Part shown: piece by piece, positions 8,183-15,457 of the stretch | How positions within the stretch are numbered: the first letter of the stretch is position 1 | Layout: each line of letters begins with the position of its first letter | DNA from: JANXVR01 sp034667405 | GTDB lineage: Bacteria > Actinomycetota > UBA4738 > HRBIN12 | Assembly (NCBI GenBank): GCA_034667405.1 | Contig: JAXDJX010000011.1 | Coordinates: forward strand, 1 to 39,452 | Length of the DNA stretch: 39,452 nt | Direction: 5' to 3' | Made by a program: the position numbers and the translations under genes | Notes under the pieces: generated by a model | Told to the model about the DNA's origin: nothing | What the model saw: only the letters and a program-made list of their open reading frames with translations | Database searches by the model: none

Positions 8183-8936
8183 CGGTCGGCACTTCCTCGC
8201 GGCTCGACAACTGGCCGCCGAGCTCGTCGAAAGCGCCTGCATCCTCCCTGACGACCACCTCGTGGAGATGGGTGCCGGTTCGGGTCGTCTCACAGCCCTC
8301 CTTGCCAATCGAGCGGCACAGGTCACCGCGATCGAACTCGACCATGCCCTGGTGACACATCTGCGTCGAGCCTTCGCCGGATCCTCGGTGGTGTCCGTGA
8401 TCGCCGGCGACATCTTGCGTGTCGGACTGCCCAGCTCCCCGTATCGCGTCTTCGGCAACGTTCCGTTCGCCATCACGACATCGGTACTTCGGCGCCTGCT
8501 CGACGATCCGAGCGGGCCGCTACAACGTGCCGACCTCATCGTTCAGGCTGAGGTCGCTGAGAAACGGACCGCTGCGCGACGGAGCAGCCAACTGTCCCTG
8601 GGCTGGGGGCCGTGGTGGAGCGTCTCGACGGCGCGCCGCATCTCGCGAGCGGCATTCGCACCGCCGCCGACGGTCGATGCAGCGATGCTCGTGATCGAAC
8701 GGCGCCGCGTTCCCCTGCTGGACCCAGCCGAGCGTTCGGCGTACCTCGGTGAACTGCACTCGGCGTTCCGTTCGTCCTCACAACCGCTCGGCCGACAGCT
8801 TCGGCGCGCCGTGGGCCAGAGGGGCTGGAAGCGGTTCACGGACGAGCGCGGACTCCCTTTCGATGTCAGGCCCTTCGATCTCGACGTGTTCGATTGGGTC
8901 GCGGCGTTCCGGATGGTGAGCGATCTTCGGGGCTGA
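8136..8936 (+). CDS. erm: Erm-type 23S rRNA (adenine-N6) methyltransferase
   Basis: A 266-aa SAM-dependent methyltransferase of the RsmA/Erm family. Erm enzymes methylate A2058 of 23S rRNA and confer macrolide-lincosamide-streptogramin B resistance. Seen here: SGRHFL (the QNFL-like entry motif), the SAM-binding VEMGAGSGRL, IELD at the end of beta 2, AGDIL, the catalytic N-I/V-P-F/Y motif as NVPFAITT, and QAEVAEK. The C-terminal AFAPPPTVDAAMLVIERR is closer to actinobacterial Erm than to RsmA (KsgA). GTG 8136 is the only reasonable start, since a stop lies three codons upstream in frame. It converges on the EEP gene with 4 bp between. Actual resistance is inference. Confidence 0.87.
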   Translation: MDARGRSPRSEESRPSGRHFLAARQLAAELVESACILPDDHLVEMGAGSGRLTALLANRAAQVTAIELDHALVTHLRRAFAGSSVVSVIAGDILRVGLPSSPYRVFGNVPFAITTSVLRRLLDDPSGPLQRADLIVQAEVAEKRTAARRSSQLSLGWGPWWSVSTARRISRAAFAPPPTVDAAMLVIERRRVPLLDPAERSAYLGELHSAFRSSSQPLGRQLRRAVGQRGWKRFTDERGLPFDVRPFDLDVFDWVAAFRMVSDLRG

Positions 8937-8940
8937 ACCG

Positions 8941-10506
8941 TCAGCGGACGACGCGGAAGGTGGCTTGTGCGGGGCACACGTAAGCGTCGTCGATGCACCA
9001 TCGCACCGTCCATCGTCCGGGACCCAGCGGCCAGTACGCGTGGGACGATGGGCCGATCCATCCGTTCCCGTTGACCTTGGCGTGCGTGTAGCGCCACGCC
9101 CACAACCCGCCTGTGAACGGGTTCACGTCGGGACGGTAGATCCCGAGCCAGTCGTAACGGTTGCCCGCAGCGTTGCGCCAACTCACGTGGATACGGTGCC
9201 CTTGCCGGATGGTGGTCTTCGACACGGAGATGATTGGGTCGGATCGTCGTGGAACGATCCAAGTCTCAACGCGTCCCAGATCCGTGGAACCCCCGTCGAC
9301 GAGCACGGCGTCGTAGGCCCCCAACGCCAGGTGCCGGGTTCTGAACGACACCGTGCCGTCATCACCGGGGCCGGCCGAGCGGGTCTGGATCGGCGCCGAC
9401 AGATCAGCGCCGTGCGGGACCAGCTCGACCTTGTCGCCGGGCCCCGACCGGTGGAAGGTTACGGGGATCCGCAGACCCCGTTCCACGCGCGTATGAGGAA
9501 CAGAAACCAGCACCGGTGGCACCACGGGCGTCACGCTGAAGGTCCCCACCAGGGCACGGTGGTCCGACGGCCACGGTCGCATGACGTGATCGGTCCATGG
9601 GCTCCCGGCATCTCCGTAGTTCGCCATCGAGAGTGGGTGGATGGGCCCCGAGTCCCAGATGAAATCGATGCGGTAGGTGTGGTGACTGGGGTGATAGACG
9701 TGATCCAGCCAGTTCGCCGGCCAGCTGAATCCTGGATCGCGAACGGCGTTGGGGAAGAGTTGGCGGTAGGCGTCGTGGAACCCTGCGCGTTCCATCGCGA
9801 GCGACACGGGCCACTTCACGGGGTATCGGTCCTCGGGGCGAGCGCGGACCACTCGGCGCGTCCAATCCCGCCACGACGTCGAATTGAAGTCACCGGTGAA
9901 GAAGAAGGGCGTACCCGCATCCATCGGCGGCTGGATCTTGGCGAGGATGGGCCGGATCGCGCGAAGCCGCGTTCGACGTTCGACCTGGAGCACTTGATGT
10001 TTCGTTTGGCCACGGGAGAGGCGCGCAAGTCCGTTCGGCGCCGAAGGGAGATGAACGTCGGCGACTCCGACGACCTGTCCGGGGGCGATCTCTACGTAGC
10101 CGTAGACCCCGTCAGAACCCGGTGGTTCGATGATCGGGTACTTCGACAAGATGTACAGGCGAGGTGACGCGTACCACCCCGGCCCGAGATCGTGAGCCAG
10201 TTGCAGCATCCGGCCGAAGGGCTCCTGGACCCCGACGATGTCGGCTCCGGACTTCCGTATCACGCGCTCGACATCGGCCATGGGGTCGGCCGTCTTCGGC
10301 GATCCGGGCCTGGTGTTCCAACCGGCCCATTCGTCGCCCCCGATGTTGAACGTCATCACTTTGAGGTTGACCGGACCGATCGAGGCCGAGGCGGGGAGCA
10401 ACGGACTGGGCGCGCCGAGCGCGAGCCACGTGCTTAGCCCGAGCGCCCATGCCACTGTTCGGGCCAACACGCGCGTGGATGCTCGAAAGCCCCCCCGCTC
10501 CCCCAT
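8941..10506 (-). CDS. Secreted endonuclease/exonuclease/phosphatase-family protein
   Basis: A 521-aa exported protein. The ATG at 10506 starts a signal peptide (basic start, hydrophobic stretch at residues 14-33, cleavage near PASAS). The EEP fold follows: metal-site Asn54 in VMTFNIGG, Glu95 in VGVQEP, Asp206/Asn208 in GDFNS, and the catalytic SDHR with Asp315/His316 in the usual order. The last 200 residues are beta-rich and carry no recognisable enzyme motif; they look like two adhesion- or Ig-like modules. The fold hydrolyses phosphodiesters (DNase, sphingomyelinase or phosphatase types), and the substrate cannot be chosen. An in-frame ATG at 10650 would add a non-signal tail. Confidence 0.87.
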   Translation of the reverse strand: MGERGGFRASTRVLARTVAWALGLSTWLALGAPSPLLPASASIGPVNLKVMTFNIGGDEWAGWNTRPGSPKTADPMADVERVIRKSGADIVGVQEPFGRMLQLAHDLGPGWYASPRLYILSKYPIIEPPGSDGVYGYVEIAPGQVVGVADVHLPSAPNGLARLSRGQTKHQVLQVERRTRLRAIRPILAKIQPPMDAGTPFFFTGDFNSTSWRDWTRRVVRARPEDRYPVKWPVSLAMERAGFHDAYRQLFPNAVRDPGFSWPANWLDHVYHPSHHTYRIDFIWDSGPIHPLSMANYGDAGSPWTDHVMRPWPSDHRALVGTFSVTPVVPPVLVSVPHTRVERGLRIPVTFHRSGPGDKVELVPHGADLSAPIQTRSAGPGDDGTVSFRTRHLALGAYDAVLVDGGSTDLGRVETWIVPRRSDPIISVSKTTIRQGHRIHVSWRNAAGNRYDWLGIYRPDVNPFTGGLWAWRYTHAKVNGNGWIGPSSHAYWPLGPGRWTVRWCIDDAYVCPAQATFRVVR

Positions 10507-10648
10507 GAAGCGGGAGCTTACGCCCGAAGGAGCGATGGCGCGAACCCGCAATCCCGCCTCGATGTTTGTCAGTGGAGATGTCGAGTTCGAGCGTGTCCGC
10601 TCGTCGTCAGGGTGAGGTCCAAAGGTTGGACCCGAGGGGAGGATCACC

Positions 10649-10963
10649 ATGGCGAAGTACCTCTTGCTCTACAGCGGCGGGCGGATGCCGGAGTCCGAGG
10701 CCGAGCAGGCCACGGTCATGCAGGCCTGGGAGGCGTGGTTCGGTCAGCTGGGGAGTGCGGTGGCCGATGGCGGGAACCCGTTCACGCCCGCATCCAAGTC
10801 GATCGCGTCCGACGGATCGGTCAAGGACGGCGCAGGTTCGGCGACCGGCTATTCGGTCTTGGAAGCCGACTCGCTCGACGCCGCGACCGCGATGGCCAAG
10901 GGCTGCCCGGTCCTGCAAGGTGGCGCATCGATCGGGGTCTACGAGACCTTCAACGCGATGTGA
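10649..10963 (+). CDS. YCII-related domain protein
   Basis: A 104-aa small protein of the YCII/DGPF type. It begins MAKYLLLYSGG, has the helix around MQAWEAWFGQLGSAVADGGNP, and ends GYSVLEADSLDAATAMAKGCP...GVYETF. That is the ferredoxin-like dimeric fold often encoded beside ECF sigma factors in actinobacteria. No sigma factor is nearby here. The ribosome site GGAGGA sits just before the ATG. No catalytic role is established for this subgroup. A strong hairpin terminator follows 8 bp after the stop. Confidence 0.88.
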   Translation: MAKYLLLYSGGRMPESEAEQATVMQAWEAWFGQLGSAVADGGNPFTPASKSIASDGSVKDGAGSATGYSVLEADSLDAATAMAKGCPVLQGGASIGVYETFNAM

Positions 10964-10971
10964 TGCGCGGC

Positions 10972-10997
10972 GGGCCGTCCCCGCGAGGGGGCGGCCC
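10972..10997. terminator. Bidirectional hairpin terminator
   Basis: An 11-bp stem, GGGCCGTCCCC (10972-10982) with GGGGGCGGCCC (10987-10997) and one G-T pair, closes a GCGA loop. It lies between the convergent YCII and C45 genes and is followed by CCTTCC on the plus strand. It can serve both directions. There is no long U-tract, as is usual in high-GC genomes. Confidence 0.7.
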
Positions 10998-11010
10998 CTT
11001 CCGCCGACCA

Positions 11011-12174
11011 CTACTCCGTGAAGAGCGTGCTGAGATCCCGCTCTCGGTAGGGGGCGGCGCACGGATTCCCGTCGGCGACCCAGAGTCGGCGCTCATCCAG
11101 GTCCATGATCACCGAGACGATCGTGGCGCCACGCTCGACGGGCGCCTCCATGAGATCGGGGTGACAGCAGATCGCGCTCGGGAAGTTGCCGTGATCCGAG
11201 AGCGCCGCGCCGGCGGTCCCCCGCGTGAACGGTCCAGGCCGCGCGCGCAAGGAACGCTGCACGCGGTCCAGGCGCACCGGACTGTCGGGCATCGACCAGA
11301 CCGAGAGATCGCGCGGTCCGACGTCCTGTGTCAGGAAATGGTTCGTGTGGACCAGCACCCCGTTCTCATCGGGAAGTTGCAGATGGAGCTGATGCGGCCC
11401 TCCAGGTTCGGATTCCAGATCGACCAGGACCCCGTCGCCGTGGCCGATCAGGTAGTTCGCGGAGGAGGACCGGGCCTCGCGCGAGGCGACGGCGATCGCG
11501 TCCGAGGGCGTTCGGCAGTCCATGAAGGCGCGGAGCATGACGTGGTACGGGATGCCCGGTTCACCGATATCGAGGTTGCTGACCAACGCGTTCGTGCAAA
11601 TACCCAAGCCCATCTCGTTCAGGCCCGTCTTCGCGAGCAGACCGGCCTCGACGACGCTCGCGAATCTCAGCCCGTCGCTCGCCTCATGCTGCACCACGAC
11701 GACGGTTTCGAAGCAATGTTCGAACCAGTCCCAGTTCTGGGCGATGAGCGTGTGGGATCCGGTGGCCTCGGGCAACGCGCCGATCGACGTGCACTCCGCC
11801 GGGACCGCGTGCCCTTCGGCGGTCCGAACCTGGCCCGCGAACATGATCTCGGTACGGACGTTGAGCGCCAGGATGTCCTCGAACTCGACCTGGGCGCCTT
11901 CGGCGAGTCCGCGCATCTCCTCGATGTAACGAGGGAAGCGAGCGCCGATCGGATCCAGGAATCGCAGGGCCTCCTGCCGCACACGCGCCCATCTCCACCC
12001 GGCGTAGTGCGACAGCGCCCGTTCGTAGCCCGAGATCCCGATCGCGATCCGATCACCTGTCTGCTGCCCGTAGGAGCGGCCCCGTTCACGAGCCTCGCCC
12101 GCCACAACGATCGTCGGATAGGTCTCGGCGCGCGCGCCTTCGCGAGCGACGACCGTCGGTTCGATGGTGCTCAT
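11011..12174 (-). CDS. C45-family autoproteolytic acyltransferase/hydrolase
   Basis: A 387-aa protein of the acyl-CoA:6-aminopenicillanate acyltransferase (peptidase C45) family of Ntn hydrolases, which cleave themselves before a Cys and then hydrolyse or transfer acyl-amide groups. The likely nucleophile is Cys128 in AVPAECTSIGA. It is supported by IAQNWDWFEH, TGLNEMGLGICTNAL, ANYLIGHGDGVLVDLES and HTNHFL. The ATG at 12174 overlaps the deacetylase stop by 4 nt. It is the last gene of a minus-strand operon with deacetylase, VOC and a truncated SDR gene. True substrates of bacterial C45 proteins are mostly unknown; an amide linked to the deacetylase substrate is a guess. Confidence 0.85.
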   Translation of the reverse strand: MSTIEPTVVAREGARAETYPTIVVAGEARERGRSYGQQTGDRIAIGISGYERALSHYAGWRWARVRQEALRFLDPIGARFPRYIEEMRGLAEGAQVEFEDILALNVRTEIMFAGQVRTAEGHAVPAECTSIGALPEATGSHTLIAQNWDWFEHCFETVVVVQHEASDGLRFASVVEAGLLAKTGLNEMGLGICTNALVSNLDIGEPGIPYHVMLRAFMDCRTPSDAIAVASREARSSSANYLIGHGDGVLVDLESEPGGPHQLHLQLPDENGVLVHTNHFLTQDVGPRDLSVWSMPDSPVRLDRVQRSLRARPGPFTRGTAGAALSDHGNFPSAICCHPDLMEAPVERGATIVSVIMDLDERRLWVADGNPCAAPYRERDLSTLFTE

Positions 12175-12953
12175 GCCGTCACCTCGGCGATCTCGCCGAC
12201 GGTGCCCGTCCACACGTCCGCGCGCCGGCTCAGCTCAAGCATGTCGGCCAACAGCGAGAGCCGACCCGGCCGCCCGATGAACTGAGGATGCATCGCAAAC
12301 ACGCACGCGCCTCCCATCTCGTCGATCCCTTCGAACTCGTCGGTCCAGAGCCTTCGGATGTGGTCGTTGGGCACGATCGTCTTCTCCCAACTCGACTCAC
12401 CGAACCACATGTGGGGGGCGTCGTCGAGCGACCAACTCACCGGCACTTCGACGAGACCCCCGTCGTGCCGATACGGCCGAACGTCGTCCATCAGGTTCGA
12501 GGAGTAGGCGAATCCGTGACGGCCCAGCAGATCGAGGGTACGGGTGCTGAGTTCCCATGACGGAGAACGGTAGCCGCGGACATCGGCACCGAGTTCACGG
12601 AGCACGTCGAGGCCGCGAGTGAGCTCCTCTGCTTCCTCGTCGGCGCCGAGGCTCGCAGGCGACCGATGTGTGTACCCGTGATGGCCGACCTCGTGCCCGG
12701 CTGCGAGGATCTCCTTCACGCGGTTAGGGTAGCGTTCCGCCACCCGGCCCGGGATGAAGAACGTGGAGCGCACCTCGAACGACCTGAGCAGCTCCAAGAC
12801 CTTCGGGACGCCCACCTTCGCACCGTACCGACCCTGCGACAGCACCCCCGGACGTTCTGCGTTCGCTGTGTCGTCGGCGATCCACACTTCCTCGGCGTCG
12901 AAGTCGAACGAGAAGGACAGGGCGGAGCGCGTGCCGCTCGGCCACGAACTCAT
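12171..12953 (-). CDS. Polysaccharide deacetylase-family hydrolase (HpPgdA/allantoinase-like)
   Basis: A 260-aa NodB-fold hydrolase. Acidic residues sit in FDFDAEE (Asp17/Asp19), and the metal motif H-x3-H is His92-His96 in GHHGYTH, preceded by ILAAGHEVG. The segment GYRSPSWELSTRTLDLL and a late FAMHPQFIGRPGR are typical of the cytoplasmic branch that includes HpPgdA-like and allantoinase- or imidase-like enzymes. There is no signal peptide, so small cyclic imides or amides are as likely as cell-wall glycans. ATGA overlaps occur on both sides (VOC upstream, C45 downstream). It was chosen over longer in-frame starts because of these overlaps. Confidence 0.85.
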   Translation of the reverse strand: MSSWPSGTRSALSFSFDFDAEEVWIADDTANAERPGVLSQGRYGAKVGVPKVLELLRSFEVRSTFFIPGRVAERYPNRVKEILAAGHEVGHHGYTHRSPASLGADEEAEELTRGLDVLRELGADVRGYRSPSWELSTRTLDLLGRHGFAYSSNLMDDVRPYRHDGGLVEVPVSWSLDDAPHMWFGESSWEKTIVPNDHIRRLWTDEFEGIDEMGGACVFAMHPQFIGRPGRLSLLADMLELSRRADVWTGTVGEIAEVTA

Positions 12954-13357
12954 ACCTTGTGTGGCTCGGTGATGTGCACGATGTTGCCCTCCGGGTCGTA
13001 GAAGCTGCGATAGCGGTACCAGGTGCCCACTGGATGGTCCCACCGCTCGGGCTCTCCTGCCCACGTAACCCTGCCATCGAGCTGCGCGACGGCGGCATCC
13101 AGATCGTCGACCGCGAAGGCGAACGAATCCAGACCCGCCGGGTTCGTATCGGTGTCGTCAGTGCGATGGGATGGGGCACCTACGACCTTCGTCTCGAAGA
13201 CGTAGACGGTGACGTCGCCCGCCTGGACCGCGAACCATCCCTCGCCCGGCTCGTACGGCAGGAAGAACGGGAGCTCCAGCACATCGTGGTAGAAGCGGGC
13301 CATCAGATCCGCGTCGTGCACAAGCAGGTCCACGTTGTCGATGCGCCATCCCGTCAT
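12950..13357 (-). CDS. VOC-family (glyoxalase/bleomycin resistance fold) protein
   Basis: A 135-aa metal-dependent vicinal-oxygen-chelate fold protein with two beta-alpha-beta-beta-beta modules. It starts WRIDNVDLLVHDADLMARFYHDVLELPF and ends YRYRSFYDPEGNIVHITEP (motif ends quoted in part). A strong ribosome site (GAGGAGAAG) precedes the ATG. It overlaps the deacetylase start by 4 nt and follows the truncated SDR gene by 10 nt. VOC proteins range over lyases, dioxygenases, isomerases and binding proteins, so the reaction cannot be chosen from sequence. Confidence 0.83.
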   Translation of the reverse strand: MTGWRIDNVDLLVHDADLMARFYHDVLELPFFLPYEPGEGWFAVQAGDVTVYVFETKVVGAPSHRTDDTDTNPAGLDSFAFAVDDLDAAVAQLDGRVTWAGEPERWDHPVGTWYRYRSFYDPEGNIVHITEPHKV

Positions 13358-13367
13358 CGACTTCTCC

Positions 13368-13544
13368 TCATCGGATCGGGGTCGGCGTGTACTGGAAGGC
13401 GTTCGAGCCCGACGTCAAACCTCCATCGACGAAGTAGCACTGCCCGGTACAGAACGGAGATTCGTCCGAACAGAGGAATGCCGCCATCGCAGCGATCTCT
13501 TGGGCCGTGCCCATCCTTCCCAGGGCATGCATCTCGGATGCGTG
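13368..13544 (-). pseudogene. C-terminal remnant of a short-chain dehydrogenase (SDR)
   Basis: In the minus frame ending TGA at 13370-13368, about 58 codons read as a classic SDR C-terminus: HALGRMGTAQEIAAMAAFLC, then SDESPFCTGQCYFVDGGLTS and a short tail. The usual 190 N-terminal residues (cofactor motif, catalytic Ser-Tyr-Lys) are missing. Upstream of about 13544 the frame turns into Arg/Pro-rich noise, and the opposite strand starts matching a PotC permease. The gene was probably the first gene of the VOC-deacetylase-C45 operon, 10 nt upstream of VOC. It is a broken gene, or an assembly junction. Confidence 0.75.
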
Positions 13545-13727
13545 GGGACGCCGCCGCTGCCGGTGCGGATCTACTCGATGTTGCGGTTCGGGGTCTCACC
13601 CGCCGTCAACGCCATCGGGACGTTCATGATCGCGGTCGCGGTGACTCTCGGGCTCCTTGCGCTCTTCGTGATACGAGGAAGTGAGGGCCGGCGGGGATCC
13701 GTCGCCGCATCGCTCTCAGGCGGTTGA
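13545..13727 (+). pseudogene. C-terminal remnant of a PotC-type ABC permease
   Basis: In the plus frame ending at TGA 13727, about 60 residues read TPPLPVRIYSMLRFGVSPAV followed by NAIGT and a final hydrophobic helix, then a polar tail. The phrase LPVxIYSMxRFGVxPxxNAI is the end of spermidine/putrescine-type (PotC) permeases. The remaining 200 N-terminal residues are absent, because to the left the sequence becomes the SDR remnant on the other strand. No ribosome site or sensible start is present, so it is not expressed as a protein. Confidence 0.7.
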
Positions 13728-13788
13728 ACATGGGCTCACACGGCCAGGGCGGGCATCGAGCAGGCTCAAGCGCGTACCCTGGTAGGTC

Positions 13789-14091
13789 ATGGCCGACGTT
13801 GTCGAGTGTCCGTGCAAGGGATTTCGGGAATGCCCGATGTGTCACACGCTGCGACCGTGTGGCGATTTCGGGCGAAGCCGATGGTGCCCGCCGTGCGTCC
13901 GCGCCCGTCGGCAGAGCCTGCGGCCCACCGTGAAGCGCAGGGGGATGCCTGCGGGCAGGATCTGCGCGGGCGATGGGTGCAACGCGAGGCTTTCGATCTA
14001 CAACACCGGAGACCGGTGCGCGCTGTGTGTTCGCGGTCGGGAACGGCCGCTGGCCGAGGTTGCGGGCGACAAGAACCGCCGGAGCATCTGA
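13789..14091 (+). CDS. Cys-rich putative zinc-binding protein
   Basis: A 100-aa basic protein with eleven cysteines, mostly in C-x2-C pairs: Cys15/18, Cys33/36, Cys77/80, plus Cys7, 9, 24, 59 and 64. The second half CNARLSIYNTGDRCALC resembles the zinc-ribbon phrase RLSxYNxxxxCxxC seen in small actinobacterial DNA-binding or adaptor proteins. A TACCCT box lies about 10 bp before the ATG, so the mRNA may be nearly leaderless. There is no operon partner. Zinc or nucleic-acid binding is inferred; function is unknown. Confidence 0.65.
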   Translation: MADVVECPCKGFRECPMCHTLRPCGDFGRSRWCPPCVRARRQSLRPTVKRRGMPAGRICAGDGCNARLSIYNTGDRCALCVRGRERPLAEVAGDKNRRSI

Positions 14092-14106
14092 CCATCGAGC
14101 CGGACC

Positions 14107-14298
14107 TCAAGATGAACGGCTGAAGCGCGAGGTACCCAGGTAGCCACGTTCCATCCGCATCAGGCCTTCCAACGCGTCCCGCATCTCTGCGTCGTCCGGG
14201 TGGTCGGCGAGCCATTCGCGAAGCGCCGCCGTCACCGAGGAGATCTGATTCAGCGACGACGCGGACGAGACCATCGAGAGCAACGCGGTGCGGTCCAT
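14107..14298 (-). CDS. Hypothetical protein, 63 aa
   Basis: A short acidic-helical protein starting at ATG 14298 behind AGAGGT. The core ISSVTAALREWLADHPDDAE and the following MRDALEGLMRMERGYLG look like two amphipathic helices. It resembles no family I can name. A longer in-frame version to 14535 would overlap the start region of the amidohydrolase and is Arg/Pro-rich, so the short form is preferred. It ends 15 bp from the convergent Cys-rich gene. Confidence 0.45.
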   Translation of the reverse strand: MDRTALLSMVSSASSLNQISSVTAALREWLADHPDDAEMRDALEGLMRMERGYLGTSRFSRSS

Positions 14299-14446
14299 AC
14301 CTCTATCTTTCGCCGCGCGGGGGCCCGATGCTCGGTGATCGCCCAAGTCTTCACGGCACCGCAACATCCGTTGCCACCGATCCGGGCACGTTCGCACCGG
14401 CGGGGTAGGATGCGTCGCCAATTCCCTCGTACCCGGGAGGCTCACG

Positions 14447-15457
14447 CTGATCATCGATGCGCACAGCCATATCCTCAGCCTCGCAGAGGATCCTGAGTTC
14501 ACGCTCGCGTACGGGCGCGAGGGCTCCCTCTGCATCTACCGATCCATGGGACTTCTACCCTCGCATCGCCTTCCAACCGACGACGAATGGGAAGCCAGCG
14601 GCTACACGCGGAGCGGCTGGCCGATCATCGGGCCTGAGGAGTCGCTGCGGGACCACGCGGGGTTCGACAAGGTCGTGGTCCTCGCCATCTCCCCACAGGT
14701 CTTGGACGGACACCTGATCGGCACCGTCGACACGACGAACCTCCTCGGGCTCGAGGGGGCGAAGCACCCCGAGCACTGCAACGACACCATCGCCGGCGTC
14801 GTCGCTGCCGACCCAGAGCGGTTGATCGGATTCGCGTCGGTGAACCCCGCCTACCGGGGTGTGGAGGCCGCGGTCGAAGAACTGGAGCGGGCGATCACCG
14901 AACTCGGCCTCTCGGGACTGAAGCTGTACCCGATGTATCAGCACTGGGCAGCCAACGATCCGGAACTGGGATTCCCGATCTATGCGAAGGCCCAGGAACT
15001 CGGCATCCCCGTGATGATCCACCAGGCGGGCTCAACACGGATCGATGCGAAGCTCGAACTGGGACGGCCCGCGATGCTCGATGACATCGGCCGGGAGTTC
15101 CGGGATCTGCGCGTCATCATCGCCCATTGCGGACTCCCCTGGGTCGACGAGGCGCTCTTCCTGCTCACCAAGCACCCGAACTTCTTCACGGAGCTCTCCT
15201 ACCTGATCGCCACCCTGACACGCCGAGATCTGTTCCTCCTCCTCTCGCGGTGCGAGCCGATGTTCGTTCCGCTGGAGAAGCTCTTCTTCGGCACGGATTA
15301 CCCCGGATTCCTCTACGACCCGGTGGCGTTGCGCGAGAAGCTGATGACGGTGAACGAGGAGGCCGGCGCACTACGGATGGAGCCGATCGCGACGGAGAAG
15401 CTAGACGGGATCATGGGCGACAACTTCGCGCGGCTGCTCGGACTGATAGACGACTAG
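14447..15457 (+). CDS. Amidohydrolase 2-family TIM-barrel hydrolase/decarboxylase, CTG start
   Basis: A 336-aa metal-dependent TIM-barrel protein of the amidohydrolase_2 (PF04909, ACMSD-like) family, which holds both hydrolases and decarboxylases, including pyrimidine-carboxylate decarboxylases. The first metal motif H-x-H lies in IIDAHSHIL, which is reached only if translation starts at CTG 14447. GGGAGG sits 6 nt upstream and no ATG/GTG/TTG is available in that frame before a loss of homology. Later motifs are GLKLYPMYQHW, PVMIHQAG, RVIIAHCGLPWVDEALFLL and LFFGTDYPGFLYDP. The ATG at 14546 would drop the metal ligands. Its stop overlaps the convergent amidohydrolase stop by 4 nt. Confidence 0.83.
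   Translation: MIIDAHSHILSLAEDPEFTLAYGREGSLCIYRSMGLLPSHRLPTDDEWEASGYTRSGWPIIGPEESLRDHAGFDKVVVLAISPQVLDGHLIGTVDTTNLLGLEGAKHPEHCNDTIAGVVAADPERLIGFASVNPAYRGVEAAVEELERAITELGLSGLKLYPMYQHWAANDPELGFPIYAKAQELGIPVMIHQAGSTRIDAKLELGRPAMLDDIGREFRDLRVIIAHCGLPWVDEALFLLTKHPNFFTELSYLIATLTRRDLFLLLSRCEPMFVPLEKLFFGTDYPGFLYDPVALREKLMTVNEEAGALRMEPIATEKLDGIMGDNFARLLGLIDD

Noticed and set aside
8965..10167. Plus-strand frame of 400 codons inside the EEP gene
   Set aside because: No family resemblance, while the minus strand encodes a complete EEP protein with all catalytic motifs.
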